Notes: generated by a model not told the origin, from the sequence alone. A stretch of DNA of 64,000 nucleotides from Bacillota bacterium (GCA_023419605.1 JAEZXR010000134.1:35979-99978), one strand, 5' to 3'; counted from the first letter of the stretch, positions 17,279-26,782 are shown. Numbers and translations: made by a program.

Positions 17279-17618
17279 CGTCTAACCCTCCATCTATTTT
17301 TAATTTTTGTATGCGCTCATTGATAAAATCCCATTTTTCCCAAAACTTAAACAGCTCATCCATGCCGTTTTCGTTAAGCGTGTAGAATTTTCGAGGTGGG
17401 CCAATGTCCGAAGGCTTTTTCGTAATGTGCACCAGCTGGCTCTTTTCGAGCCGCATTAATATTGTATATACCGTTCCCTCTGCGATACCGTCAAAGCCTA
17501 TTTGAGTCAGCTTCTTAACAATCTCGTACCCGTACACTTCCCCACGGCTGATAATTTCCAGAACGATTCCTTCCAGGACGCCCTTGAGCATTTCACTCAG
17601 ATTCTCTATTTTAACCAC
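17262..17618 (-). CDS. PadR-family transcriptional regulator
   Basis: The 118-residue protein has the PadR winged helix: MLKGVLEGIVLEIISRGEVY, then GIAEGTVYTILMRLEKSQLV as recognition helix and PPRKFYTLNENGMDEL as wing. A C-terminal helix would dimerise. The start is probably a GTG, because the family N-terminus extends upstream of the first ATG; the GGGAG in front is unusually close. Flanking inverted repeats upstream suggest autoregulation. The coupled membrane protein is the likely sensor or target. Confidence 0.85.
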   Translation of the reverse strand: MVKIENLSEMLKGVLEGIVLEIISRGEVYGYEIVKKLTQIGFDGIAEGTVYTILMRLEKSQLVHITKKPSDIGPPRKFYTLNENGMDELFKFWEKWDFINERIQKLKIDGGLDDGHKQ

Positions 17619-17626
17619 CTCCCACC

Positions 17627-17672
17627 ACTACTTCGTATAACTAAGTACCGCTATATAGTAACGCGAAGTAGT
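17627..17672. promoter_or_regulatory. Inverted repeat at the PadR promoter
   Basis: ACTACTTCG and CGAAGTAGT face each other across 28 bases that contain TATATAG, a likely -10 element on the minus strand. Candidate PadR operator. Confidence 0.45.
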
Positions 17673-17935
17673 AGTTTTGTCAAGCACAAAAATATTTTTT
17701 TCCGCAACGAGCATGGTTAATACCCCATTGAAGGAAAATTTCGAGAATAGTTCTTATAAGCAAGGTACAGAAAACGAGCCCTGCCAAAAGGTTATGGAAG
17801 GGCTTGTTTTGATTTTCTATTTCTCACAAGTATACAAAAAAGATGCTTTACACTTTATGTAAAGCACCTTTTTATCTACGGTTTGAAATGAGCCGAGGGA
17901 TTACTCCCGGCTCATTACTCTGTTTCTGTAAAATA
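17673..17935. other. Non-coding gap with two tandem hairpins
   Basis: GATGCTTTACA / TGTAAAGCAcC at 17842-17867 is followed on the minus strand by a T run. AATGAGCCG / CGGCTCATT lies at 17887-17916. Both come after the alpha-galactosidase stop and probably terminate its transcript. Nothing else was recognised in the gap. Confidence 0.6.
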
Positions 17936-20051
17936 CTATATCCCCACAGCTTTAAACCTCCAGACCAGGCTTTGGAAGTCCCCTTTCAACCTGGGGATTG
18001 CCAATCCCGCATACATCAGCTCGGCACCGTCAAACACTTCCTCCGTACCCACCCGTTGATACTTCATTTGCGGGTTCAGCCCTTTCAGCTTTATCCGGGC
18101 AAGAGGTGCTGCCGCCGTGGCCAGTACTGCAAAGTATGCAGCATATACTTCCGTCTGGTCCTCTGAAACAAAGTTCCAGGCCGTTTCGTTTCCTTCAAAA
18201 GGACTTTTAAGCCGATAGAATTCACCGAAGAATACTAAATGCCTGATTTCCTTATAGAATTCCGTCTGCTTTCTTACAATGTCCTTTTCCTCTTCCGACA
18301 GTTTTGTCAAATCCAATTCGTAACCAAGGTTTCCCGCCATAGCTACATTACCGCGCATCCCCAGAGAGGTGATACGACCCACCTGATGGTTCGGCACAGC
18401 AGAAATATGCGCTCCCATAGTAGAAGCCGGATAAACCAGGCTGGTACCATACTGGATTTTCAAGCGTTCTACGGCATCCGTATCGTCACTGGTCCAGGTT
18501 TGGGGCATGTAATAGAGCATTCCGGGGTCAAAGCGTCCTCCCCCGCCCGAGCAGCTTTCAAACAATATGTGCGGGAATCTGGATGTGATGGCTTCCATCA
18601 CCTTGTAAAGTCCGAGGATATAGCGGTGTCCGGTTTCTCGCTGTCTTTCGGCAGGAAGCTGTGCAGAGCCGATTTCCGTCATACTCCGGTTCATATCCCA
18701 CTTTACATAAGCGATAGGCGCGCTGGAAAGTATATCTGCGAGCATTTTTGTTATGGCCTCACATACATCTTCCCGTGAGAAATCCAGCACCAATTGGTTT
18801 CTTCCCTGGGTACGGCTCCGGTCTGGAACATGCAGGCACCAATCCGGATGAGCCTTGTACAGGTTGCTTTCCGGTGAAATCATCTCCGGTTCGAACCACA
18901 GGCCAAAGGATAGACCCAGGTTATTCACCTTTTTCACCAAACCATCCGTCATCCAATACAAAAAGGTCGATACCGATCTCTTTTCCAACCTGTGCAATCT
19001 CCAAAAGCTTCTCTGAATTAAAATCGAAATAGGTAGCTTCCCAATTGTTTACAAGAACAGGACGGACCTGATCCCGGTATTGCCCCCTGCAAAGACGGGT
19101 ACGATATAGTTTATGGTAGGTTCTCGACATACCGCCCAGCCCCTGGGGAGAATAAACCATCACGGTTTCCGGCGTCTGGAAGGATTCTCCCTTGTTCAGA
19201 AGCCATGAAAAATCGAAAGGATTGATTCCCATGGAAACACGTGCAGTTTTAAACTGACTGACCTCGGTCTGCGCTACAAAATTGCCACTGTAAACCAGAC
19301 TGAACCCATAAACGTCTCCATGATCTTCGTCCGCATCCTTTCTCGCAAGAGCGATGAAGGGGTTATGCTGGTGGCTGCTGGCTCCTCTTCGGCTTTCAAC
19401 CGACTGAGTTCCTGTAAAAAGAGGCCTTCTTTCCATATGCCTCTCCCTACCCCACTCTCCGTGCAAATGAATGAAGTCATATTCGTCATCACCAAAGTCG
19501 ACACTCATGCTCAAAGCACGCAGGAGCTTTAGCTTTTGGTTCCCTTCATTCATAAATTTAACGGACCGCGTAATGACATTTAAATTTTCAAATACCGTAT
19601 AATATAGGATCACCTTAAGGCCTATCACTTCATCAAACAATTCCAATGCCAGGGTTTCCGCCTCTTCTTCCCCCTCTGCATAGGTGGCAGGAAGCTCATG
19701 TAAAGCAGGCTTACCCTTACTGATGGTATGCGCTTTATACTTTAAAACCGATACGGTGGAGCCGTTTTCCATCTGTACCTGAAAAGCCGGACTGCGCATA
19801 TCTGAATTTCCATAGCCCGGATACTCTTGTGGCAATGTATCCAATGATAGCTCTCTATTTGCAGGCTCCGGTTTTGGAGAAAAGGAGGATCTTCCCCGGA
19901 GAACCAATACGTTCGATATATTAACGGAATTTAGCCTTCTCCCCCAATACAAATGGGCCAGATACCCCTCATTCAAAATATGTACAAGGTAGCTTGTCTC
20001 CTTTGCCTGAAGGTGGAAAACTCGATTGGATGCGTCAAAAACAATTCCCAT
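17936..20051 (-). pseudogene. GH36 alpha-galactosidase broken by an internal deletion
   Basis: The upstream part encodes the N-terminal beta-sandwich and the start of the catalytic barrel, ending LFVLDDGWFGEKGE-stop. The downstream part resumes in another frame with DGLVKKVNNLGLSFGLWFEP and keeps the nucleophile motif YVKWDMNR, the second catalytic Asp in WTSDDTDAVERL, and the C-terminal domain. The family segment of roughly 25 residues between DDGWFG and the Leu-rich helix (usually containing SLGDW and KLPxG) is absent. At the junction (18933-18946) one 14-base string reads WFGE in one frame and DGLVK in the other, as expected of a deletion between short direct repeats. An assembly collapse is possible. 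If intact, the enzyme would cleave alpha-galactosides such as raffinose or melibiose. Confidence 0.88.
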
Positions 20052-20188
20052 TCTATGTCCCCTTTCAATTGCATTATGCTGTTTAAAACATTATAGCAGA
20101 ATAGTAGCGCTAACACCACGGATTTCTATAGTAAAAGGAAAAACCTGAAGCAGTGCTGCATCATTCCGTAGTTCTTTAAATTATAAAA

Positions 20189-20222
20189 AACCGTGGTGCA
20201 TCCTTGAGAACATACCACGGTT
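20189..20222 (-). terminator. Terminator of the lyase-CBM gene
   Basis: AACCGTGGT / ACCACGGTT is a 9-bp stem followed on the minus strand by TTTTTTATAATTT. It lies just after the stop codon. Confidence 0.85.
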
Positions 20223-20242
20223 CCATTTCATGAGTTATACGG

Positions 20243-21502
20243 TTATTTGTAATAAACGCTCATTTCATTGATATTGGTATCTGAAGTGGAGGTCACTACG
20301 TATAATCTCAGATATCTGGATGTCACAGGAGAAAAGGAGAGTGTTTTTGATGCGCCTATGCTCGTTCCGCTTGCACCCGGAATATCGGTAAAGGTTGTAC
20401 CGTCATTGGAGGATTGGAGCTTGAAGGAGGTTACATGAACAGGCACGGAATCTTCTACCAATGTTACCTGGTTGTAGGTAGTGTTTGCACCAAAATCTAC
20501 ACGGAGCCACTCTCCATTCGTGGTTCCCTTGGCTGAAACCCAACGGGTTGTTGTTGTACCGTCAAAGGCTTTGTCTGCTGTATAGGTAGTACTCCAGGAA
20601 GAGGATGCTGCAGCAGCCTTGTTCAGTGCAAGATTTCCTGATGGCGTAGCTGTAGGAGTCGGGGTCGGAGTGGGCGTTGGGGTCGGCGTTGGGGTTGAAG
20701 AAGGTGTCCCATTGATGATTTCAAAGCTGGCAAATTGGATTCTAGCCTCTGCCATACCATCGAAGATTCCGCGGTAAATCCCCCACTTCGGCCGGTTATA
20801 GCTTGCATCCGTTCTCCACATATCCTTGGTTGCACTACCGGACATAACAGTTGCACCATTATCAACCCTTTTAACGGTTACGGAAACGTTTCCGCTGTCT
20901 ACCATTTTAGCGGTTACAGTCGCTTCGCACCATACTCCTTTTACAGCGGATAAAGGAGTAGAGCATATAGTTGTAGTGTTATCCATAGTAGCTCCTTGCG
21001 GCGTATGGCGGGCATCCAGGGAATCGCCATCCGTAGTGAAGGTTATGATGGGGGCCCCATCATCTCCATCTACTGCTTTAATCTGGAAGATGTGGCAGAA
21101 CCTTGAGTGCGACGGGTAATTGGAAGCTAATTTGAACTTCCATCTGTAAGTGAAGGTTTCACCATTCTTAGCTTTAAGATTATCGGGAGAACCGTTATAT
21201 ACCTTCACTTCGTTACGCTGCCTATCCGTATTGCTTCCATCAAGGTCACCCGTATTATGCAAAATGAACTCAAAAGCATTCCCTACAGGAGCAGAGGTAA
21301 CTTCCGTGATGTGCCCTGTATCAGGACCATCAATAGGGTCAGATCCCAGATAGGTTTTAAAAATCGAGTAGGCATCCTGGCCTCCGGCTCCATCGGAGTT
21401 GATGGTTACAAGCGTAGCCGCTTGACCAACGGTTGAAACAAATAATAGAGAACTTAACACTGCGACACTGATTATAGCAGGAATTTTAATTTTTCCTCTC
21501 AT
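20243..21502 (-). CDS. Secreted polysaccharide lyase-like protein with F5/8C (CBM32-like) domain
   Basis: The 419-residue protein has a signal peptide (MRGKIKIPAIISVAVLSSLL, cleavage near GQAA). A beta-rich domain spans about residues 30-270, with DRQRNEVKVY resembling the active-site strand of jelly-roll polysaccharide lyases. A Thr-Pro repeat linker follows near 272-292, then a C-terminal discoidin/CBM32-like domain (NLALNKAAAASSSW; KAFDGTTTTRWVS; ending YLRLYVVTSTSDTNINEMSV). It is probably exported to bind and cut a uronic-acid or other polysaccharide, but the lyase family is not certain. The ATG after GGGAGG was chosen. It stands alone with its own terminator. Confidence 0.78.
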   Translation of the reverse strand: MRGKIKIPAIISVAVLSSLLFVSTVGQAATLVTINSDGAGGQDAYSIFKTYLGSDPIDGPDTGHITEVTSAPVGNAFEFILHNTGDLDGSNTDRQRNEVKVYNGSPDNLKAKNGETFTYRWKFKLASNYPSHSRFCHIFQIKAVDGDDGAPIITFTTDGDSLDARHTPQGATMDNTTTICSTPLSAVKGVWCEATVTAKMVDSGNVSVTVKRVDNGATVMSGSATKDMWRTDASYNRPKWGIYRGIFDGMAEARIQFASFEIINGTPSSTPTPTPTPTPTPTPTATPSGNLALNKAAAASSSWSTTYTADKAFDGTTTTRWVSAKGTTNGEWLRVDFGANTTYNQVTLVEDSVPVHVTSFKLQSSNDGTTFTDIPGASGTSIGASKTLSFSPVTSRYLRLYVVTSTSDTNINEMSVYYK

Positions 21503-21934
21503 AAATTTACCTCCCATTAATGTAATTAACTTTGAAATATAAGTAGTAAATTTGAAAATTCCGGTCTGCTTTTCACCCCTCTCTATGTATTGATATGGCT
21601 TGGAAGAAAATCAAACAAAATTTCCGCCTCCACCCCCTCTCCAAAGTTTGCTCCCTATTCTATACCTATTTTGATTCATCTAACTTTACGGTATTGCCAG
21701 TGTTGCAATTGTAGTAGTCTGGGACAAATATTCATTTACGACTGCAATGATTATTGGAAGTAAAGTATTTATAATTTGTATATTTAATAGACTAATTGTA
21801 AATATAATCCAAATTAAAATCTTTAACTTTTTTCACATCTTATAGGATTTTTTTAGGAAAAATTTCTTATTTAGCTATACAACACTTTAATTTAAGTAAC
21901 AAAGAGTGAAACAATCTTTTATTTTCAATTAAAA
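21503..21934. other. AT-rich non-coding region
   Basis: No open frame with coding character was seen. The part next to the lyase gene should hold its promoter and 5' leader; the rest is A/T-rich. Confidence 0.5.
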
Positions 21935-21970
21935 AAGCCACAGTACAGCAATTCAACTGTACCGTGGCTC
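21935..21970. terminator. Terminator of thrC
   Basis: AAGCCACaGTACAG / CTGTACcGTGGCT is followed on the minus strand by TTTTTTAATT; it lies directly after the thrC stop codon. Confidence 0.85.
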
Positions 21971-21986
21971 TTATTCATTTATAGGG

Positions 21987-23486
21987 TCAAACTCCCAACA
22001 ATTCCTTTACAACCTCTTTCATATCCTGCTTTTCACATACCCTTTTGTGTAATACGGGCTTGTGCTGCAATCCTGTGAGTCCCTGGGGAATTTCCAGCTT
22101 GCATTCCCTTGCCAGTAGGTCCAGAAGTTCGAATTCATTTTTCCCCTTCACGGCCTCTTCTCCAAAGATCGCCTTTGCAACGCTTTCATTGAACTTAAAG
22201 GGACTGGCAGTAGAAGCGATAATGGTTTTCGTCATATCACCGGTGGAAATCACATATTTGTCATATACGTCCACTCCGACAGCCGTATGGGTATCAATCA
22301 CGTATCTATATTCATTGTATATACATTCAATCGTCTTCAAGGTCTCGGTTTCGTTGGTAAAGTCAGCCCAGAAAAGCTTGCTGATTTTTTTCTTTGTTTC
22401 CGCATCTACCGAGTACACTCCTGTTTCCTTCAATTCGGTCATCCAATGGCTTATAGCCTGCGCATCATGCCCGGTAATTTCAAAAAGCAATCTTTCCAGA
22501 TTGCTGGAAATCAAAATGTCCATAGAGGGGGAAATGGTTTTCTTAAATTCCCTGTTCCTGTTGTAGGTTCCAGTCGCAATAAAATCCGTCAATACGTTGT
22601 TTTCATTGGAAGCACAAATCAGCTTGTTCACCGGCAATCCCATCTGCATGGCATAGTAAGCTGCCAGGATGTTCCCAAAGTTGCCTGTGGGCACAACAAA
22701 ATTTACTTTGTCACCCAGGCGAATATCTCCATTTTTAACGAAATCCGCATAAGCAGAGAAATAATAAACAATCTGCGATACCAATCTTCCCCAGTTAATG
22801 GAATTTGCGGAAGAGAACTTAAAGCCTCTTTCCCCTATGAATTCAGCCAGCGGAGTATCGGTAAAAATGGCTTTCACTCCGCTCTGGGCATCATCAAAAT
22901 TACCTTCTACAGCAATGGAAGAAACATTTGTGCCTTCCTGTGTGATCATTTGCATTCTTTGTACTTCACTGACACCCTCATTGGGGTAAAAAACAACAAT
23001 ACGTGTTCCTTCAACATCCTTGAATCCTTCCAGTGCAGCCTTTCCCGTGTCTCCGGAAGTTGCAACCAGTATGACAATCTCCCCGGTTTCTCCGGTTTTT
23101 TTCACTGCCTTTACCAGAAAATGCGGTAAAATCTGCAGGGCCATATCCTTAAAAGCACAGGTAGGTCCATGCCACAATTCAAGCACTGAGATATTATCAT
23201 TCAGCTTGTATAACGGCGCAATGTCCGGTGAACTAAATTTTTCCGGCGAATATGCATTATTAACGCAATCAGCGATTTCTTCATCCGTATAATCATTGAT
23301 AAAATTCTTAAGTATCGCAATGGCCCTTTCCCTGTAATTCATACTTACCATGGCTTCAATTTGATCCATTTCAACTTTTACAGGGGCTTCCGGCACAAAC
23401 AAGCCGCCATCCGGAGCGATCCCGGCTTTAATTGCCTCTGCCGATAATACGGATTTCAAGCCGCCTCTGGTACTTTCATAATACAT
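21987..23486 (-). CDS. thrC: Threonine synthase
   Basis: The 499-residue enzyme converts O-phosphohomoserine to threonine with pyridoxal phosphate in the cytoplasm. The N-terminus MYYESTRGG and the segment HGPTCAFKDMALQ, whose Lys binds PLP, are typical of the long (E. coli/yeast-like) class. SANSINWGRLVSQIVYYFSA and VPTGNFGNILAAYYA are cofactor-binding motifs. The ATG after AGGAGG was chosen over an upstream in-frame codon. It is a single gene with its own terminator and a long leader containing the structured element at 23579-23670. No T-box was seen in the leader. Confidence 0.95.
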   Translation of the reverse strand: MYYESTRGGLKSVLSAEAIKAGIAPDGGLFVPEAPVKVEMDQIEAMVSMNYRERAIAILKNFINDYTDEEIADCVNNAYSPEKFSSPDIAPLYKLNDNISVLELWHGPTCAFKDMALQILPHFLVKAVKKTGETGEIVILVATSGDTGKAALEGFKDVEGTRIVVFYPNEGVSEVQRMQMITQEGTNVSSIAVEGNFDDAQSGVKAIFTDTPLAEFIGERGFKFSSANSINWGRLVSQIVYYFSAYADFVKNGDIRLGDKVNFVVPTGNFGNILAAYYAMQMGLPVNKLICASNENNVLTDFIATGTYNRNREFKKTISPSMDILISSNLERLLFEITGHDAQAISHWMTELKETGVYSVDAETKKKISKLFWADFTNETETLKTIECIYNEYRYVIDTHTAVGVDVYDKYVISTGDMTKTIIASTASPFKFNESVAKAIFGEEAVKGKNEFELLDLLARECKLEIPQGLTGLQHKPVLHKRVCEKQDMKEVVKELLGV

Positions 23487-23578
23487 AGTAATCCTCCTAA
23501 TTGCAAACACTGGCACGCATTTATCGATCCCTCTGCACGCTTCCTATTGCATAAATATTCAATTCAAGATCTATAGAG

Positions 23579-23670
23579 GGATGTGAAAACACAGATATTC
23601 TTTTCCCGGGCCCTTCACTGCTCCCATAAGCGATACAGCAAAACAACCTCCAATATCTTTTTTCACAACC
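23579..23670 (-). ncRNA. Candidate structured leader element, copy B
   Basis: This 92-nt minus-strand element in the thrC leader has the same layout as 8866-8959. The closing stem is GGTTGTGA / TCACATCC, and stem 2 is AGATATT / AATATCT in place of AGGGGT / ACCCCT in copy A. The conserved strings AGGTTGT, AGCAGT, AAAAGAA and TTTTCACATCC are present. Both arms of stem 2 changed while pairing was kept. Confidence 0.5.
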
Positions 23671-23742
23671 ACCTGTATCTTCCGCACATTTTATATAATT
23701 ATAATACAAATACTTTAATAAAGCAAAGCAATTTAGGAAAAA

Positions 23743-24858
23743 TCAACGTGCAAACCATCGATAAAGCATCTGCAGCAGACTCATGCGACGTACAGGCCCA
23801 TATTTGCGTCTTAGCGCATCAAACACAAACGCACCGCTTGTTTTCCCAGCATCATACAGATACTCTTTATCACTTTTCGTAAGATTGAAGTCCAGGAATT
23901 TAACCTTTGTCGTATCGATTTCCCCCACAAAATCAAGGTTATCTTGCGGCTCAGGAACCCCTGTGTCATAAGCGGCAAAGATCAAAGCCTTTATCACACT
24001 CAGTGGTGTATCCAGACTTACCAGCTTCTTTTTCTCCTTTCCGGATAACTTGAATCCGACGCTAGGGATTCGTCTTGACTTTGAAACAAGCCAAAACGGA
24101 AAGTTATCCAGAACTCCGCCATCCATGAATTGATAGGTCTTTGTCTTTCCATCCTCAACCGTTTTGTACTCCACCGGTTTAAATGCCAAAGGAACGCTGG
24201 TGCTCATCCGAACAGCCCGTGCCACCTCCATCTGATCCGGGTTTACGCCGTAAAAAACCATATCATCCGGCAGTACAACAATCCTCTTTCGTGTCGCATC
24301 CACTGCTGTCATTCTCATTCTATATCCTCTGGGATTTACCTTATCACTGATACCTCCCCGCAGGTCGGCAAAGGTTCTTACACCCCTGGCCTGAAGCGTC
24401 TTGTATACCCATTCCTCCAGATAATCCCCGTCAAAAAGGCATCCTTCCTTACTGTAAGTGGCGATATCCTTTATAAGGTTTCTATGGGCAGCGTCACTAT
24501 GGTAGCTATCCGATTGGCTGATACCGCGTCCCTTGAGGAGAAATCCCTCTACACTTCTATCCATTCGCAGTTTACTGTTATTTTGGAATTCCATGAACCG
24601 GGTCACCACAGGCACTTTTTTGGGTATATCGTTTATATTCAGAGTAGAGAAATCAAACTCGGTTAAAACCTCCAGGAGCTCCTGGAACCCATACCCCGCC
24701 GCAGCATAGGCCCCTGCCAAAGCTCCCGCCGATACACCTGCTATATTCCCCCATTGAAATCCTCTTTTCTCTCCTGTTTCAAATACGCCGGCATAAGCAA
24801 TTCCCTTTATGCCGCCTCCACTCAATACAAGATTTACTGTTAGCCGCTTCGACCTCAT
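23743..24858 (-). CDS. Patatin-like phospholipase
   Basis: The 371-residue protein starts with VNLVLSGGGIKGIAYAGVF, containing the glycine-rich oxyanion motif. It has the nucleophile elbow GVSAGAL near residue 42 and the catalytic Asp in DGGVLDNFP near 245. These form the Ser-Asp dyad of bacterial patatins, which hydrolyse acyl ester bonds of lipids. No signal peptide is visible, so it is probably cytoplasmic or peripheral. The ribosome site is GGGAG. It is a single gene; its physiological substrate is unknown. Confidence 0.9.
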   Translation of the reverse strand: MRSKRLTVNLVLSGGGIKGIAYAGVFETGEKRGFQWGNIAGVSAGALAGAYAAAGYGFQELLEVLTEFDFSTLNINDIPKKVPVVTRFMEFQNNSKLRMDRSVEGFLLKGRGISQSDSYHSDAAHRNLIKDIATYSKEGCLFDGDYLEEWVYKTLQARGVRTFADLRGGISDKVNPRGYRMRMTAVDATRKRIVVLPDDMVFYGVNPDQMEVARAVRMSTSVPLAFKPVEYKTVEDGKTKTYQFMDGGVLDNFPFWLVSKSRRIPSVGFKLSGKEKKKLVSLDTPLSVIKALIFAAYDTGVPEPQDNLDFVGEIDTTKVKFLDFNLTKSDKEYLYDAGKTSGAFVFDALRRKYGPVRRMSLLQMLYRWFAR

Positions 24859-24989
24859 ATCGTTCTCCCATTGCTTTGCTACTATAGTAAGTATATGTAC
24901 GAGTTTGACTATTTTGTACTAAATACAACTAATTTTCACGATAAATGCGTTTTCTCCCATCTTTGCTATAGTAAATTTATATTCACCTA

Positions 24990-25018
24990 TTGACAACAAT
25001 GAAAGCAATCACTAAAAT
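24990..25018 (+). promoter_or_regulatory. SigmaA-type promoter of the ECF/aminotransferase unit
   Basis: TTGACA and TAAAAT are separated by exactly 17 bases, about 75 bases upstream of the ECF gene start. Confidence 0.65.
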
Positions 25019-25030
25019 ACTCCCAACCAC

Positions 25031-25060
25031 ATCGATACAACATACAAATGTATCGATACA
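25031..25060. promoter_or_regulatory. Palindromic repeats in the ECF gene leader
   Basis: ATCGATACA and TGTATCGAT form a 9-bp inverted repeat, and the second arm is part of the perfect palindrome TGTATCGATACA. The site lies just downstream of the predicted transcription start, so it could be a repressor site or an RNA hairpin near the ribosome site. Confidence 0.5.
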
Positions 25061-25092
25061 TTTTGCTTATTATGTTATAGAGGAGGACTTTT

Positions 25093-25635
25093 ATGAAAAC
25101 AGGAAGTACTATAATAAAGCAACCCGTGAGTACCACGGATGTTACTGTTTCAGGACTGCTAATTGCTCTGGTCTTTGTCGCTACGGAGTTTGTCAATATC
25201 CGTCTCCCTATTTCCGTGAATGGCGGGTTGATACATTTTGGGAATGCAATGTTGTTCGTGTCGGCAATTCTTTTCGGCAGAAAAAAGGGTGCCCTTGCCG
25301 GAGCTTTCGGCATGGGTTTGTTTGACACCGTTTCGGGGTGGATGGCATGGGCCCCCTTCACTTTTATTATACGAGGCATCATGGGTTATATCATCGGCAC
25401 TATTGCAAATAATAAAAACAAGAACGGCAGCAGCTTTTTATATAACCTCACTGCCATCCTAGTCGGCGGTATATGGATGATGATGGGATATTATTTGACG
25501 GAAGTCATCCTTTATGGAAATTGGTTATCTCCAATGACTTCGATAACGGGAAACATTATACAAATTGCAATCGGTGCAGTCGTTGGCCTCCCTCTCGTAT
25601 CTGCTTTGAGAAAATTTAAAATATTTAATAAATAA
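25093..25635 (+). CDS. ECF transporter S component, substrate unknown
   Basis: The 180-residue membrane protein has five or six hydrophobic segments and family-typical features: VSGLLIALVFVATEFVNI, an INxRLPI-like segment, FGRKKGALAGAFGMGLFD and a C-terminal GLPLV. S components bind a vitamin or precursor and borrow a shared EcfA/EcfT module encoded elsewhere. It is followed after 13 bases by an aminotransferase of the alanine-glyoxylate type, so the pair is probably one operon. The substrate may be a compound handled by that PLP enzyme, or pyridoxal itself; this is inference. Confidence 0.82.
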   Translation: MKTGSTIIKQPVSTTDVTVSGLLIALVFVATEFVNIRLPISVNGGLIHFGNAMLFVSAILFGRKKGALAGAFGMGLFDTVSGWMAWAPFTFIIRGIMGYIIGTIANNKNKNGSSFLYNLTAILVGGIWMMMGYYLTEVILYGNWLSPMTSITGNIIQIAIGAVVGLPLVSALRKFKIFNK

Positions 25636-25648
25636 GGAGTGTTTATCG

Positions 25649-26782
25649 ATGAGCAATCCCTTGATAATGACACCGGGTCCTACACAGGTCCATGAGGAAG
25701 TTAGAAGAGCCATGTCTGCGGAAATTACAAACCCAGATCTGGACGAGAACTTCTACAAATTTTATAAAAATACCTGTGAAAGCTTACAGGAAATCCTTAA
25801 CACGAAAAATGAGGTCCTTATATTAAACGGAGAAGGAATCCTTGGCTTGGAAGCTGCATGTGCATCTCTCATTGAGCCCGGAGACCGGATTTTATGCATT
25901 GATAACGGTATTTTCGGCAAGGGTTTTGGTGATTTTGCCAAAATGTACGGGGGAGATGTCCATTACTTTACCTCCGATTACCGCAAAGCCCTCTCTATAG
26001 ATGAAGTAAAAGAATTTCTCCGTAAGGATCATGACTTTAAAATTGCTACTCTGGTCCACTGTGAAACACCGTCAGGTATCACTAACCCTATTGACCAGAT
26101 TTGCCCCTTGCTTAAGGAATACGGTATCCTATCCGTAGTAGACTCTGTTTCGGCCATAGGAGGCGAACGGCTGAAGACGGATGAGTGGAAAGTAGATATT
26201 GTGCTGGGCGGTTCACAAAAATGCCTTTCCGCCCCCCCCGGACTGACTTTTCTAAGCATTAGTCAGGATGCCTGGAATAAAATTTTATACCGGAAACATC
26301 CTGTCACAAGTTTCTACTGCAATCTATCTCACTGGAAAAACTGGTATGAAGAAAAATGGTTCCCTTACACGCAGCCGATTAGCGATATTTTTGCCCTGAA
26401 GACGGCAGTTGAAAGATGGCAGAGGAAAGGAGACGCACTGGCGAGGCACAGCAGAATCGCAGCAGCAGTACGATACAGTCTTACGCATGCAGGCTTGGAG
26501 TTATACCCTTTCGATGGGTTCTCCAATACGGTTACAACGGTTTTAGTCCCTGGCGGAGTATCCTTTAAGGAAATCCATGCTTTACTGCTGCTGGAACATA
26601 ATATACTGATTGCAGGCGCTTTCGACTTTTTAAAGGATAAGGTGTTCCGCATCGGACACATGGGTGAAAATTGTTACGAGGATAAGCTGTATCTGACTTT
26701 AAAAGCTCTAGACAAAGTATTGCGAAAGTGCAATGTAAATCTAAAGGGTGAGCTTCATAAACTCTTTATTGAAGCCTTATGA
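25649..26782 (+). CDS. PLP-dependent aminotransferase, serine-pyruvate/alanine-glyoxylate type
   Basis: The 377-residue fold-type I enzyme begins LIMTPGPTQVHEEVRRAM, typical of class V aminotransferases. It has VDSVSAIGGERL, with the Asp that contacts the PLP ring, and GGSQKCLSAPPGLTFLSIS, where the Lys forms the Schiff base. RIGHMGEN near the C-terminus binds the substrate carboxylate. Close relatives include AGT, aspartate aminotransferases and (S)-ureidoglycine-glyoxylate transaminase; the exact substrate is not visible. It is probably cotranscribed with an ECF S component and is followed by a perfect hairpin terminator. Confidence 0.88.
   Translation: MSNPLIMTPGPTQVHEEVRRAMSAEITNPDLDENFYKFYKNTCESLQEILNTKNEVLILNGEGILGLEAACASLIEPGDRILCIDNGIFGKGFGDFAKMYGGDVHYFTSDYRKALSIDEVKEFLRKDHDFKIATLVHCETPSGITNPIDQICPLLKEYGILSVVDSVSAIGGERLKTDEWKVDIVLGGSQKCLSAPPGLTFLSISQDAWNKILYRKHPVTSFYCNLSHWKNWYEEKWFPYTQPISDIFALKTAVERWQRKGDALARHSRIAAAVRYSLTHAGLELYPFDGFSNTVTTVLVPGGVSFKEIHALLLLEHNILIAGAFDFLKDKVFRIGHMGENCYEDKLYLTLKALDKVLRKCNVNLKGELHKLFIEAL

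Noticed and set aside
20670..20700. Tandem repeat in the lyase gene as a possible satellite
   Set aside because: It encodes the Thr-Pro linker of a modular secreted protein and needs no other explanation.
23487..23742. T-box riboswitch in the thrC leader
   Set aside because: The T-box antiterminator sequence (GGGTGGNACCGCG-like) and specifier-loop features are absent; the leader holds the structured element described instead.
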